Source: Schistocerca nitens
Lineage: Eukaryota; Arthropoda; Insecta; Orthoptera; Acrididae
Reading direction: 5' to 3'
Length of the DNA: 64,000 bases
Assembly (NCBI RefSeq): GCF_023898315.1
Contig: NC_064616.1
Span: 536,877,102-536,941,101, forward strand
How positions within the stretch are numbered: position 1 is the stretch's first letter; every line of letters starts with the position of its first letter. Position numbers and translations under genes: made by a program. This document shows positions 34,431-47,700 of this stretch, piece by piece. Below the pieces are notes generated by a model. The model did not search any database. It was not told where the DNA came from and saw nothing but the letters and a program-made list of their open reading frames with translations.

Positions 34431-35560
34431 GAAAGCTACCTTGAGAGATATCAACCCCAGGGGTCGATCTCACACGAAAAGTTTGGTAGTAACAAATACA
34501 GTACCCAATTATCACCTTCTGAAAGTGCTGGATTTATACTTTCGTGCTTTGCGATTGATTTACAGTGAGGTAACACATTTATGAACTACTTTCTTAACAT
34601 TTGTAAGATGCTCTGTTCACTGCGTCAAAGTGAGCAGTTCCTAACGTGTTGCTGATACCAGACAGATTTTTGTCTTGAACATACTTATGTTGTGATTCAC
34701 AAATGTAGTGCATATGAATGAAACGATTGAGTCTCTCATTAAGTAAGCAGCGTATCAGTAACTGATTACTAACATCACTGTCACAGGTTTTTTTGTTTTG
34801 ATTTTAAAGCTGGCAATACTGAAGTGAACAAAATCTGTAGGAGATGTGCTATTATTCAACACGAATGGCCTTACGAAACTGTAAATCGAAAATCACCAAT
34901 TTCATTTCATAATAATTCTTCACTTCTTTTGGGTTATTCATTTTGATTTCGAGGCACATATCACCAGAGCATCAATACGAGAATATTGGTAAAATAATAC
35001 TGAACTTAAGGTTGACATAGCACATACCCACATTAGTAACTACATTTAGCGTACAGTAATACAGGAACTCGAACAAAATTTCAAAACACGTAGGGCAGAA
35101 TTGGTCACGTCCTCTCTCGACTTCAACATGCCACAACCTTGATAAATCATGGGATCCGGCACTTGGTGTAATAAACTTACAAATATGCCGTCATAGCGCA
35201 ACTCACAATGATATATCGACATGCCAACACAGATCGACTGTGGAGTCATAGATGTAATTCGCGCATTGTTCACGTCTCTGCCGCCGACCAACGTCTCTGG
35301 CGCATGTGCATCTATGGCCATATGCGCAGTTGCGCGGTACACAAATATAAAGGGAAGAAGCGAGCAGTGGAGCGGCAGTCTTGCGGCTCACTCTGAAGAT
35401 AGCTGAACGTTATACAGCCGAAATATTAGAAGAAGAAGAAGGAGAATTCTTGCGGTTGCATACCTGGAACTTAATGGAACAGTATTTGCGCCACCAAAAC
35501 CTGAAGATTCGCTTAGGAGAATGTCCGCTGTAATGCGGTTATTCACATTCTCGAGGTAGC
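34431..35560. other. Unassigned stretch with a possible promoter/terminal-repeat-like part
   Basis: No gene recognised. At 35,346-35,352 there is TATAAAG, and at 35,393-35,423 the pattern CTGAAGA, a small hairpin, then GAAA. This may be the end of a retroelement. Confidence 0.4.
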
Positions 35561-36204
35561 GGGAATAATACAAGGAGCAAAAACTATCTACAATTTGTGC
35601 ACAAAGGAGACCGTCGTTATAAAAGCAGGATGCCTGAAAGCATGATAACGTCTCAGAAGGGAGTAATAGAGGATCGTTCTTTCTCTTGCATTTTATCCAT
35701 TGTGTACATTCAAACCCTAATAAATAGTACTAGGGAGAAATTCGGCGAAGGAAATAATGTTCAGAGAGCAGAAAGAAAATCTTAGCTGCACGAGGATCAC
35801 TTTTGAAATGATGTTCCCAGATGACCACAATCAAAAGTCAGTCAATGGTAATGGAATACAGTCGAAATACGTCGGGTGCTGCGGACAGAATTAAGTTGGG
35901 AAACTATACACTAAAAGAGATCAACGATTTTTTGCTGTGTGGACTCTAATTTACTTATAGTAAAAAAATTATTGACATGAAATATAAATTGAAGTATTGA
36001 GAATTTTCGCTGACAATTTTTCTAATAAGTTTAACCTAGTCTGGAAGAGAAACTTGGACGATAATTACCTCAGACAAGAAGACAAGGGCAGCTACCGGAA
36101 TGGGGAGCTACAAAGTAATGCTGAATAACAAATGGGTAGACCATGTAACTAATTTGGAAGTACTGAATTGTATTTGTAAAAAAAAGAAACTTCTTATACA
36201 GTTT
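35561..36204 (+). pseudogene. LINE RT relic fragment
   Basis: Weak similarity to the central RT region is visible: an ARTIYNLCTKETVVIKAG-like stretch near 35,575-35,630, matching the segment that precedes the GVRQGC motif. It is the same general LINE type as 33,440-34,430 and 48,000-49,016. Decay is heavy. Confidence 0.5.
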
Positions 36205-37130
36205 CACCAAAAGGAAGCATCGATTGAAAAGACACATCCAGGCTTCTAGGAATCGTCAGTCTGGAAATTCAGTATTTCGACACCATAAATGTCCAGAGTG
36301 TGCGGAAGATACCAGATTTCAGGCATTTCCTCTCAACACTGCCAACACAGTGGCTGGCAGCTTTCATTTAACGACCGCGAGCAGCGGCGCTTGCGTAGAG
36401 TCGTCAGTGGTAACAGCAAAGCAGCACAGCATATATCAGTTGGAGCAATCATTGTTGGACATAGGTCAGTGGGGCGAAATTCGGCGTTAATCGGTTATGG
36501 CAGTAGTTACCCATGCGATTAACTTTGTTAACAGCAGGTTGTCGCCTGCAGCGCCTCTCTTGGGCTTGTGACGATATTGATTGGATCCTAGACTACTGGA
36601 AAACCGTGGCCTTCTCAGATGGGTCACGATTTCAGTTGGGAAGAGGTGTTGGTAGAGCTCGAGTGTGGCCACAGAGCCAAGTTTTGAACAAGGCTCAGTG
36701 CATACTGACGGTGGTTCCATAACAGTGTGAGCTGTGTTTACATGGAATGGACTGGATCCTCTGGTCCAACTGAACCGATCGTTGTCTCGAAATTGTTATG
36801 TTTGGCTACTTGAGGACCATCAGCTGCTATTCATGGACTTCAAGTACCTAAAAACGATGCGTCTTGGTACTGGGCCTCAATTGTTTGTCTCTGGTTTGAA
36901 GAACATTCTGGACAATTTGATGGAATTATTCGTCAAACCATATCCCCAGATACGGAACGTAACTGAGAGTTCAATTTGTGCATAAAATCATGAAATGATG
37001 GACGGCTATAGAGGTAGGATTTCTCAATATTTATGCAGGGGACTCCCCACCATATTTGAAATCCATGCCACGTCTGGTTCATGCACTACGCTGGACAAAA
37101 TGAGGTACCTGTGTGGTGTTATTATAAATA
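36205..37130 (+). pseudogene. Tc1-like transposase relic
   Basis: Catalytic-region pieces are readable: WKTVAFSDGSRFQLGRGVG (first Asp region, about 36,598-36,650), VWAVFTWNGLDPLVQL (36,727-36,775), a LRLGTGPQLFVSGLKN region replacing the second Asp motif, a PYPQIRNVTESS segment where the Glu motif stood, and KSMPRLVHAL near 37,065-37,095. Frameshifts separate them. Its 3' end lies inside the right duplication arm. Confidence 0.72.
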
Positions 37131-38570
37131 TATTATAAGATGGATGTACTAGTACTGCTTTCCAAAAGTGTTATACAAACGTGCAAGTGGTATTTGTTTG
37201 CTGTTTGCTGCTTAATGGAATCCTTAATGAAAAAGATAACATACCATTGTCCACCTGTAGCTGAAACATACATGTGAAAGTCCGCTGTATCGGATTATAG
37301 ATATTCATCCAAATTCACAAAACGCGTAATGAATAGTAATGAAGATGAAACAAACACAATGATTTTAAATATTTTGCGTGGATAGGCATGGTTACATAAG
37401 AAGCACTTCAGTTTTGGCGAAATAGTGGGTAGAGGGACTATGAGTATATAACACATACAAGGAGAAAAGTGAGGCACACGACAGACTGAATATTGAAATC
37501 AAGTGTCTCATTATGAGACATTTTCAAAGAAGCAAAGGTAATTGTAGTATGCTTTAAATCACTATTACATAAGATGATTACTCTCAAAAATTGCAAGTTT
37601 CGAATATTCCACTATACGCATCTGTTCACATTAATGCTTGTGTAGGAAAAATGGGCAGTCTGGTACTATCGCCAGATGGTCATTAAACATCAAAAATCTA
37701 GTATGAGTGATCTGTCGGTTGTAAAGGAACGTGTGACTGCTGATTGAATTATGGTGATTCTTTTCTTTATGTGCTGTTGTAGTCCATCCTCGTAAGCACA
37801 GAAACTATTCACTCAGTTACTGTACACAAAATTCACCATTTTCCGTTGTTACTGAAAACCGTTTTCCTGTAAGATAAAAAAAATGACACACACGTTTTGT
37901 ATAACTAACTAGTATGATATGTACATAAACTTGTATTTGCTATTCTTTCACTAATACATTATACATGTTTTCAACATTTTCATTATTTCATCTTCGTTGG
38001 TCTTTCCTATAGTTATATAATCTGCAGAATAATTCTCGCACAGAGTTGAGGTCAGCTCCCCATCTCACACCTGTTGATATCCTGGATGAATTTCTGCTGG
38101 TGACAGAGCATCCAAAACAACGAATATAAAGAAACTAAGACAGCATAACTACCTTAAAACAGTTCAACGTGCCTAATTTTCACACCATCTTAATAGTGTT
38201 ATATAACACTGAGCAACATACACCTTTAACACGTAAAAAATATTTTGTAGGTATAAAAACTGCAACAGATTTAGACTACGAAATCCCGCTTGTGTATGCC
38301 TACTTGTGATTCATGAAATGTGGAAGACTGTGTATTTCACTGTCTACTACAGCCACATCACTCTTTAAACGAAATAATATATAATGATGTCGATAATAAC
38401 GAATTAAGCATGTATAGGTGAAACAGGAATAATGTAACACATCATGGTTAAACTTTTCCACTGATGTCTCTTAATTCTATTCCTCGTTTCAAAAAGCAGG
38501 TTATTTCCGTTTAAAAACCACTGTTTTCTTGTGACATGCAAGTCCCTTGTTGCAGAAAATTTGGAGGCCA
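37131..38570. other. Duplicated upstream region of gene B
   Basis: No gene recognised. It aligns in reverse with 12,950-14,400 of the left arm. Confidence 0.6.
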
Positions 38571-38571
38571 G

Positions 38572-38600
38572 TATAAAAGAGAGCCCATGAAGGACTCACT
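38572..38600 (+). promoter_or_regulatory. Core promoter of gene B (TATA plus initiator-like)
   Basis: TATAAAAG at 38,572-38,579 is followed by TCACT at 38,596-38,600, with the A at 38,598 as the likely start site, 26 bp from the TATA start as in copy A. The initiator differs from copy A (TCAGT) by one base. Confidence 0.62.
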
Positions 38601-38828
38601 TGGTTGATACCAAGATTATCCAAGAGATGGAGCTGGCGTCTCCGCGGGAAAGGCGACCTCTACTATCAGCCTTAGGCTCGCTCGCCAGCAGCCTACCGCT
38701 TCATTTGACCACGTCATCGAAAAGCCAGCGGTGACTCGCGTCATTCCCGAGCTGTCCATTGTGTAGAGGAGACGTGAGCTATTGGTTAGAGCAGGCCTAT
38801 TTGTTTGATTTGCAAACTGACTACAGAC

Positions 38829-38862
38829 ATGGATCTTTTCTCTTCCTTGCTAAGTTTTTTTG
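38829..38862 (+). CDS. Gene B, coding exon 1
   Basis: The ATG is at 38,829. The 34-nt coding part ends before gtaagt at 38,863 and encodes 11 residues plus the first base of the next codon. Confidence 0.8.
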
Positions 38863-41101
38863 GTAAGTACCATTACTCAGTGAATAATTTCTTTCTACTA
38901 CTATCATTTTGATTTGAGCTTCCGAATTATTGGTTGCTTTTCATGGCTTATGAAATGTTTTGAATCGATTTCTCAGACTACTGCAGCTTATTTCAGATTC
39001 TCAAACCAAATTTGGTATGTAATGAATTTATTGGGTCCCAGTGAAGGTGAGCAACTATCGAAATGGTTTTGAAATTTTGGTGGCTGGTAGAATGCTCACA
39101 ATAAATCTGCTAAAAATATAACCCTGAGACGAATTTTTAAAAAAATTTGCAGGTGATGAACTCGTTGATACCTTACAACATTTTTCGCCGTTTTAATATA
39201 GCTGAACGGTCATAATTCAATGTGGTCTAGTCACCTAAAGGATAGGCCAGTTTATGGTCCCCTATTACGAACAATGTTTTTATTTACAGTTTGTATTGAC
39301 TGCTACAGTCACATTGTGATAAATTGTTAGGAAAGTGAAAAACGTTACCCAACTGTAATTTTGTGTTCGTACTTACAGACTTCCTTCTGTTTCAGTTTTT
39401 ACAGCTGCACTTAAAGAACCTACCACAAACTCTGAGAATTTCACACCCATCGTTCCTGGATATAAGCTGTCTGATCGTCAATTTGAGTAAGTACTACATG
39501 GCATGTACCTACCATTTATGGTTCTTCTGCTAGCTTCATTTGAATCTTACTCAGTTTTGGACAGGAATGAATGGACTTTGAGATTAAGTGTACAATATAG
39601 ATACTAAGCAAAGGTCTGTGTAAGGGTAGAGAATTCGCTGTATTTTTATTAGGTATGATTACCATGTTGGTTGTAGTCATTTTATTTTATTTATGATTTG
39701 GCATATGGCTAATAAGCAATCCCAGCTAGAAAGTTACAACCTCCTTTTAATATTAATCAGTGTTTAAGGTTACAATGTTTTATAATTTAATAACAACAGA
39801 AAATGATTTATAATTACTATCATACATAAAGTCATCACTATTGTTTGCTTGTCTTGTGTGCTACGACAATTATACCATACGATTTTCACTTCTGTTTATT
39901 ACTAAAATTATCAGCCTAATCTTATAACGAATTTCTCATCAAATTATAGTTAATTGTTACAGGGAAACTATTTCTTAAAGGAAACTAAACTGATAGCTGT
40001 ATACATACTACAAATAACAAAAACGCTCTAAAGCTACACACAGGCATTTGCTTCACTTCCTGCCATCTTAATTGACAAGACGATATGGGTGGTCCCATAC
40101 ATGGGATACTCATTACAAGAGTTTCTCATGGTTTGGTGCATTAATTCGAACATATACTACTTTATACTCTCAAACAAAGACAATGCCACTAGGTTTGACA
40201 GTCATGAGGGTGATCTATAGTTGTAGCTACCTCTATGAAAATACTCTTATGTCTAAGTTGTTCAAAATGGCACAGAACTATCGAAATTTTGTACTACTGT
40301 AGTATTATTTTTCAGCTACATTCTGTTTTATATAGAATGTTCCAATACCATTCGATAAGGAAATTCGTTTCCTAATTAATGAAGCTTCTTGACTGATTTT
40401 AAAGTTATCATTATGACACCACTGTTATTTATTTCATTTATTTAATAGCTATAATGATGTTTAGCTGCTGTGACATTTAAGTTAGCCAATTCCTCTCAAA
40501 CATTACTAATAATTTTACTTTTCTGGGTTTCAGGAATGCTTCAGACTTCCGCCAAGTATCCAGAGTATCACTGACAGTAGATAATTACACAGTGTCTACT
40601 GACATGGGGGGCTTCACTAAACAGCATGATGAACTTGATTTCATCAAGGAGACTACTGTTATTCAGACCACAAACACACTGAGATCTGAAGCGGAAACTG
40701 TGGAACATATCCAACTGTATACCACACACACATTTCTTGCTGGAATGGGACACCTCAGAAAAGGGTACGATGAGTACAATGTGACAACAGATCAAGCTAA
40801 ACTGGGCACACTTACCCCTCAATCAGAGCGCAATACAACAGTAGGGAATGACACATCAGTATTACAGTTGGAAAACATGCTCTTGTATGCAGCTACCACT
40901 CTTCTCAAATTAACCACAATCATGGTAATATTATTCGGTGCTGCTCTAATCACAGCATCCACGTGGAGAATATGGAGCAACTATTTTAGATCGCTCCCTA
41001 TTGAGTATAATATTAAATACACAATGCGGTACAGTAATGGAGAGTTCCTTAGTGTCGAATATCATGATACAGTGCAAATGCTTAAAATGCCCCCTCCATG
41101 A
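38829..41101 (+). CDS. Unrecognised secretory/type I membrane protein, copy B (three exons)
   Basis: The coding exons are 38,829-38,862, 39,396-39,486 and 40,534-41,101, with the same donors, acceptors and phases as copy A. The product is about 230 residues: a signal-peptide-like leader (MDLFSSLLSFFVFTA), an ectodomain with sequons near residues 26, 43, 59, 124, 142 and 147, a membrane segment at about 168-187 (VILFGAALITASTW) and a cytosolic tail. I estimate about 70 percent identity to copy A. The C-terminus is longer, ending MLKMPPP. No stops or frameshifts are present. I know no family for it; a cell-surface or secreted role is inferred only from its layout. Confidence 0.8.
39396..39486 (+). 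CDS. Gene B, coding exon 2
   Basis: The acceptor is ttccttctgtttcag and the donor gtaagt. The exon is 91 nt, phase 1 in and phase 2 out. The in-frame alternative acceptor after TTTTTACAG (exon start 39,405) is also kept. Confidence 0.8.
40080..40302 (+). CDS. Candidate alternative last exon of gene B (exon 3a)
   Basis: This is the counterpart of 11,209-11,431: the same gacaag acceptor, phase-2 entry and stop position. The reading continues ERYGW from exon 2. Between the copies I count roughly 20 protein-changing and 2 silent differences in this short ORF. There is no nearby AATAAA, so support is comparative only. Confidence 0.4.
40534..41101 (+). CDS. Gene B, coding exon 3 (last)
   Basis: The acceptor is tctgggtttcag. 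The exon encodes the rest of the ectodomain, the membrane segment and the tail, with a stop at 41,099-41,101. Confidence 0.82.
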
Positions 41102-43290
41102 ACTTACCCAAAACACACCCAGAAACAAATATCTCCTCTCCTCTGGTCCATCACACTTAGTTTTTGATTCCTTTTCACCTTTTACCCTTCTTCCCGTATC
41201 CTTACTGTCTAAGTGATCCATTACTGCATATGTCAACATGCACACATCCCCTCCTCCCTACACACACACAAGAATTTACGAAATTCGAAAATGCTCTTCA
41301 GTTAACAACAGTGTCATAGTGGATACAGCTATGTACAAATTGACCCTTGTATCACAGAGAACAATTATACTTTGAAATCTGTATTCTACTAGCAAATTTA
41401 GGTGTATGTGAAGTGAATTATCATGTGAAGAGTGTAATTTCCTGGTGGTATCATAAGAGCTTCTGAGTATTATGTCTTGTCAATGATACCACATTCACTT
41501 TTGTAAATTACCCTTGTCCAGTTTATGAAAACTGAGAATATAGGTAAACTATCAATATCTGGTGACTATGAGATTGTCACACAATGTGTTTCACAAAGCA
41601 AATAATTGTTTTTCAAAAGTGGCTCAATATACAGTTTTGTCAATAAGATCACTCTTACTTTTATGTTGAATGTAAGCAACTTTTGTGTAGTTACAGATGC
41701 AAAATTTAGTTTATTCTTTGTATGAATATTATAATGTCATATATATTACTAATAACTTAGGTGGAACATGATAATGATTGCAGTATGTTTTACAGAATAA
41801 AAGATTGTTTTACAAAAGCACTAACCCAGGTTACCTGTTTTGCTTTGATATTTAATGTATACAACATTTGTGTAGTTACAGTTATGAATTTGTAGTAGAT
41901 CTATATGAAAATAAATAACTTTTGAATAATATCTGTTGACTTAAGTTTCATAGTCTGCCTTCCTCTTGCTTTTGTTATTTGACTGCAATTCTTATTAAAT
42001 GTATTAAAATTCCGTATGGGTTCTAACAGAACAGACATTATGGATGTAGTGAACATTGCTTATGAACGTACTTAAATAATGAAATTTATAATTTTTCTCT
42101 GATTGTGTGTGGAGTGGACATCACACAAAGTTCCAAATTAGCCTCAAAAATGGTGTTACTTACCAGGGATCAGTGAGGGGAATGGAATGTTAGGCCATTG
42201 ATGGAATGAGCCAGAAAGGAAGAAACCGTTGTCATTTTATATAGTGCATATCAAGGTAAGCATTGTACTGCATGAAACTTATGTCATCAATCCCTGGTTC
42301 ATGTAGATGTTAATGAAGTCATCATAACTATCTACATCCACTAAATGCACTCTTGCTGAATAACTATAATGAAGAAGTGGAACCATATAAACATCTGTCT
42401 AAACACTGTAAGCTAAATAATAATTTAATTATCTATCCTGGATTGTAGATACGAGCTGCAGATGTTTCTTTTACTGCAATGGGGATGATGTAAGTAACAT
42501 CCACTTTATTGATTTGCTGACATGTTAATTTACTTATAAAACAATTCTCACTGTAAATTATTATATTCCTTCTACTTTTACTGTTATATACGAGTATATT
42601 ACAGTTTTATGTTAGTGGTTACAATTATCTGTGAAATGTGTTTCTTTGGCTTATATATTCTATTCCTCATAGGATGTTTAATGCTTTACCTGAAAGATAA
42701 ATGTTGGTCTTTCGCAACTTCCCTTAAACTTTATTTTATGATAATAACACTTAAGCAAAGGGATCAAAGATTGTTTCAGGAAGCCGGATTAGAGGAAGTT
42801 TTTGTCTTGAATGCACATCAATAACCTCAAATAAAAATGGAATGACAGCTGTAACGTAATTCCAATTGTAGGTAATGCATATATTACAGTGTGTCTACTG
42901 CAGTTTATGTGATTTAACCTGCATGATAGTATTAGCTTTAGCATGTGATGTTTGAATAAATAAATTGTTAATATCATGGGGCAAAGCTCAGTGCATACAG
43001 ATCCAGAAACACAACACTACCAGACTAACATTTTATTATAATATTATGATGTAACGAACCATAAAGAATAGTGATACAATTAAATTACTAAGAACACACA
43101 GCTGTCTTCAAAATTTTGTATTGAGCAATCTTATGCTGAACGCAGCTGGCAGTGACTCTAACGTAGGTAGATGTATATTCTAGGAGCTCTCCAAATCTGA
43201 AATTATTCTCTGGCTTTCCCAATAATATTTGTAATTGAGAAATTTGTGTGGTATTTCTTTTCACAAAGTATATCTGTAATTGAGAAAATA
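41102..43290. other. 3' flank of gene B, duplicated, no other gene
   Basis: The first about 700 bp are the likely 3' UTR. It aligns with 8,250-10,427 in reverse. The small ORF at 42,609-42,824 is not kept in the left arm. The empty site for the left-arm SINE stub is near 42,815-42,830. Confidence 0.6.
41796..41801 (+). terminator. Likely poly(A) signal of gene B
   Basis: AATAAA about 695 bp after the stop codon, at the place matching 9,677-9,682 after gene A. Another AATAAA-like site lies near 41,909. Confidence 0.5.
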
Positions 43291-43291
43291 A

Positions 43292-44539
43292 TATGAGATT
43301 AATTTGTGAGGTTTCATACTGAGATTGGCCATATTGCTGTTTAACAATGTAGAAAATTTAGCTGCTGAAAAACGCAAATTCTTGTGCAACATTTAGTATT
43401 AACTTGTAGCTACTTATTAAATAGCAGCTCTAGGGTTAAGCATACCTACTCCAGAGAGAGAAATGTCATTCAGCTCTATGATAACGTATTAATTACTAAG
43501 GTTAGATCTCTCGTAGTGCATTAATGAAAACTGTGAACTATAGTCCTAATAAACTAAAGACTGTACCCCTTCTTGCAAGCACACAATGTTCTTCGTTTTG
43601 TATTATTTCCGAACGTGTTTCACCGAATTTGTGTTATCATTACTAGATGTTCTCTTTTATTCTGTCTCTTTCTACGTTTTACTTTAAGTGTATCCTTTGG
43701 CTGCCAATAGAAGGTAGCAATAAGTCTAAATTAGCACGGAATGTCAACATGGCTTCGGGCACCATGCCCTGAACTGTATATATTATTTAAGTGCTAAATG
43801 TATCGTTACAACTTTTTATTTAAATTAACTTTTCCTACTAAGGATTTGAAAATTCTGGATGTTATTTTCATTCTGTGACTTAATGCACTTCACACTGCAG
43901 ATTTACATTCCAGCCAAAACAATGAAGCAACATTCATAACTTGTCATGACTATTACATAAATTCTCTATAAACGCAAAAATAATAACAACAACAAATTTA
44001 TCAGGCAAGTAACAAACAAGATCTACTCAGGACAGGTCGGGTGTAGCAGTGATGATAGCCTTTATTAATACACACTTGTTGCTGATTTTTGTCGCCAGCC
44101 ACAGGACACATATTACGCAAAAATTGAAAGAATGCAGAAAAAATCTGTTTGAGGTGAAATGGTAGTGGCTAAAACTCTTTGGAAACTAAACAAATTAAAG
44201 AATATTTTGTACTAGCAACAAGCGGTCTACAATTAATTCATTATTATTATCTGCAAGCACAAGAACTTAGCTCAAAACTCCATTTGGGTAGAGAAAAGTC
44301 AAGTGCCAAGTTTTGAATTTTGAATCTCCATTGCCTTGAGAGCCTACCATTAGGTAAATTTCTTTCCCTTTCCTCTATAGTAATTAAGAGTTTCCTAATC
44401 AAACTCACTATTTTTATGCATATGTTTTGTTCACTGTTGTTGCCTCACAAAATATATTCTGCTATGGACTATACCATCGTATTACTGAAAATACTTGAGA
44501 CAAAAATTATAAATATACAAGAGCCTTATTAATTTGTAT
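43292..44539. other. Duplicated non-coding segment
   Basis: No gene. 43,292-43,672 is also present at 16,193-16,563; the rest matches 7,022-7,880 in reverse. Confidence 0.6.
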
Positions 44540-44550
44540 GGTGCCTGTAG

Positions 44551-44750
44551 CCGTGCGGAGTAGCCGCGAGGTCAGGGGCGGCATGTCACGGATTGCGCAA
44601 CCCTTCCCGCTGAGGTTCGAGTCCTCCCTCGGGCATGGGAGTGTGTGATGTTCTTAGCATAAGTTGGTTTAAGTAGTGTGTGAGTCTAGGGAGCGATGAC
44701 CTCAGCAGTTTGGTCCCTTAGAAATTCACACGCATTTGAAAATTCTTTTA
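44551..44750 (+). mobile_element. tRNA-derived SINE, second subfamily, shared with left arm
   Basis: The head contains GGTTCGAGTCC near 44,612. The target-site duplication is GGTGCCTGTAG at 44,540-44,550 and GGTGTCTGTAG at 44,751-44,761. It is the partner of 6,809-7,010, and its tail is also present at 14,589-14,640. Confidence 0.92.
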
Positions 44751-44761
44751 GGTGTCTGTAG

Positions 44762-47700
44762 AAATTGAATAAAATATGATTCTGGTGCTCCTAAATGAAT
44801 GGAAAGAGACTATGACCATATTTATCTCTGTTCTCCATTCACACGTAGTGTTAGTCCGTCAGAAATGCAACAACATCGTCAGGCGAGTGAAGAGCTAGGT
44901 ATCGCAACACCATATTCCAGATTATTTGCATTGGCGAAACGTCAGGCTAATGTACAACCCACAGGTATTATGAATGTGCACCATAGATAAGAGTCAAACT
45001 AGGGAGTGTCATGCAGATGTGACACGTTGCATTTGTCCACGATAACACTTAATAAAGCAGGCCACCACTTTGTTATCAATAGACTAGAGTCGAACAAGTA
45101 TACATTAATACAGAAGGAAATGTTGCAGTTGGGGTCGTCTAAAGGTCCCAGTTTTCCCCTCCCTTCAGGTCAACGACGATATTCACATGCGTCTCTAATA
45201 TCTGCATCTGGTATGTGTGCCAGTGACGTAACATTCATGACGTGTTCATTAGAAAGTACGAGAAAAAAACAGAAAGTATCTGCATACAGAGACTTCAGAC
45301 ACATTAATCAGTATGAACTTGCAAGTGAGACGTTATAGTTTGTGGGACCATTTCTGTTTCCCTGTCTGACCCAAACGGAAAATTTCATGGATTTCTTAAC
45401 AAAAACAATCAATTATAAGACGAATAAGCTCCCCTACACACCGGAAATAAACAGAAGCAAGCCTGTCCCGAGGTAACTGATGAACTGCAGAATTGCTGCA
45501 CAGCGAGCGTAGGAACCACGCCATACACCTGAATGGTTGTCATCTGACCGTTGTTCAACGTTCGTTATTGCTAGTACTTCTAAACAAGGATTACTATCGA
45601 TACTCTTCCAACCGCGAGTGCAGTGAAAACGAAGTACTTGACAGAAATAGAAGTTTACAGGGCAGCAGCATTTGAGGTTTGAATGCACAAAAACGCTGCT
45701 GATTGTGTACTAACCTCGCAAACAGAACAGGTCTGTTTTTTCTGCTGTCGCAGTACACACCACACAATATTTGTTAGGATTTTGAGATGAACGTGCCTTC
45801 GCTTCAATTAGGAAAATTTCACAAATCTTTGAAGCAATACTAGACTAATAGACAGTATGTTACTTAATGCAGCTCAGACTCGCAAATGTTCTGAAACAAA
45901 TTTATAATTTTAATAATACAACTGGCGAAGAAAATCTCTTTGTCTTGTACAGCTCTCCGGGCTATTTGCATCATCAGTCACTAATCAATTGATACCTAGA
46001 ACATCAAAATCTCTTTCTACTCGTACAAAATGTTGCATCTAATACTTGTGGGATAACTTATCCCATCCCAGCAGCTGTGTAATACAATCGGAGTAGTATC
46101 CGAAGAGTATACCCTCGGATTAGTATCGAAGATGGAGATATTTAGGGAACGTTCTTCTACGTGGCTTGCCTCTCAGGCAGGCCTCTATAGTGACATATGC
46201 GTTCAAGTGCGCCAACTGCTCATCTGGCAGCCCCCAACCACTGAACATGTACCTCAGTTCTCGTGAGTCATATTTGATTTACTCGTTTTTGAAAATAAAC
46301 GAAAACAAACTAACTGGGACAGAGGAATCTGACTGATCAGATAGTATTTTGTGCTACTTCCTTTAGATTACTATTAAATACTTATTCTTAACCTGAGGGG
46401 TTAAAAACGTCCATGTGTGTTTATGTTGTTTATGGTAACTCTGTTTCCTTTATAGCAGGCTAGTATGGAGATTCACGTATGACGTAGCCATTCCACACGC
46501 TTTTAAGCTGACGGAAGTGTCTAGCCAGTCGAAGACTGTTCACAAACATTCGAGACGTGTTCTGTGTCCCCGTGTGACTACCTCAACTGTACGACTTGTG
46601 GCCGCGTTATTTTCGCACACTCCTTCTCTTGGCAAATCATCGCCTTCCATACATTACTTAAAAACGTCAGCCTGCCTAATGTCATCTGAAGCGCCACCCT
46701 TATTTTCATTTAAGTGCAACGTAAATAGTGAATTCACGTCGCCTTGTAGGCCTTATATGCCTGTGAGCTATTGTTGTTATTACCAAATGCAAGCAAAAAG
46801 AAAAACAGCGAAAGATAAATTCATACACTACTGCGTAGTGTAGTTGGTAAGTTACAATTTACTCACAAAATGCTGCCCATAGGTTTCAACCGTACGTGTG
46901 TTAATAGTACTTAGCTCACGAGTATATCCAGTGAATTTATTTGTATTTGTTTCATGCGTTAACCTAAGCTCTTCTTTTTCTACTGCAGATCTGCGGATGG
47001 CCACTGTAGGCCAAAATCTGTTATAATTGTGTCATAAAAAAGTGACTGCTTCAAAAATTAAGAGAACTTGTAATAAGTCGATCTCCAGTTCTTTAACGAA
47101 TGTAGTTTTTCCGAAATATATGCCAAGTTACAGATGAAGCTTATTAATTCATTTGTAAACAAGTAGTAGTCAGCAGTATTCAATATTTAACATTCTTCAT
47201 GAAGTTTATCAAAATATTAAAAATTATTATACATTAATTTTTCGTTTTGATGCAGTTTAACATGAAATGCGTACTAGCAGTTCTGGTAGAAACAACAACA
47301 ACTCCTGCATTTTCACTAACACTCACTGAATTGTAAATTTCTTACATCTTATGGAACAATTTTTTTCAGAGTGTCTAAGTGCTTTTACTAGAGTAGTCTT
47401 AATGAAAAAACTCTGTTAATTACTATTTTTCTGTAATACTAACTGAATGGAAAGGTTCAATAGTTTGAACTATGCTTCTATATTCTGGTCTTATTCTACA
47501 GTATATCTTCATTTAGCTTTCTTAAATTGACAACGGGTGTTCTCAGCCGGTATTGCTGAGAAACGGCATCAATTATATAAATTTTATTAATTTTCCAGTC
47601 TTTTCTATATCCAGCTTCAGCTGTAGCCCTCAAGTGATAATGATCATAGCTGCAACTATACTTTACTTGGCATCCGGTACACTTAGAGTCGTGAATGACG

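Noticed and set aside
46517-46843. Possible gene shared by three copies of the module
   Set aside because: The ORF is 108 codons here, 63 in the third copy and broken in the left arm, with no conserved protein pattern.
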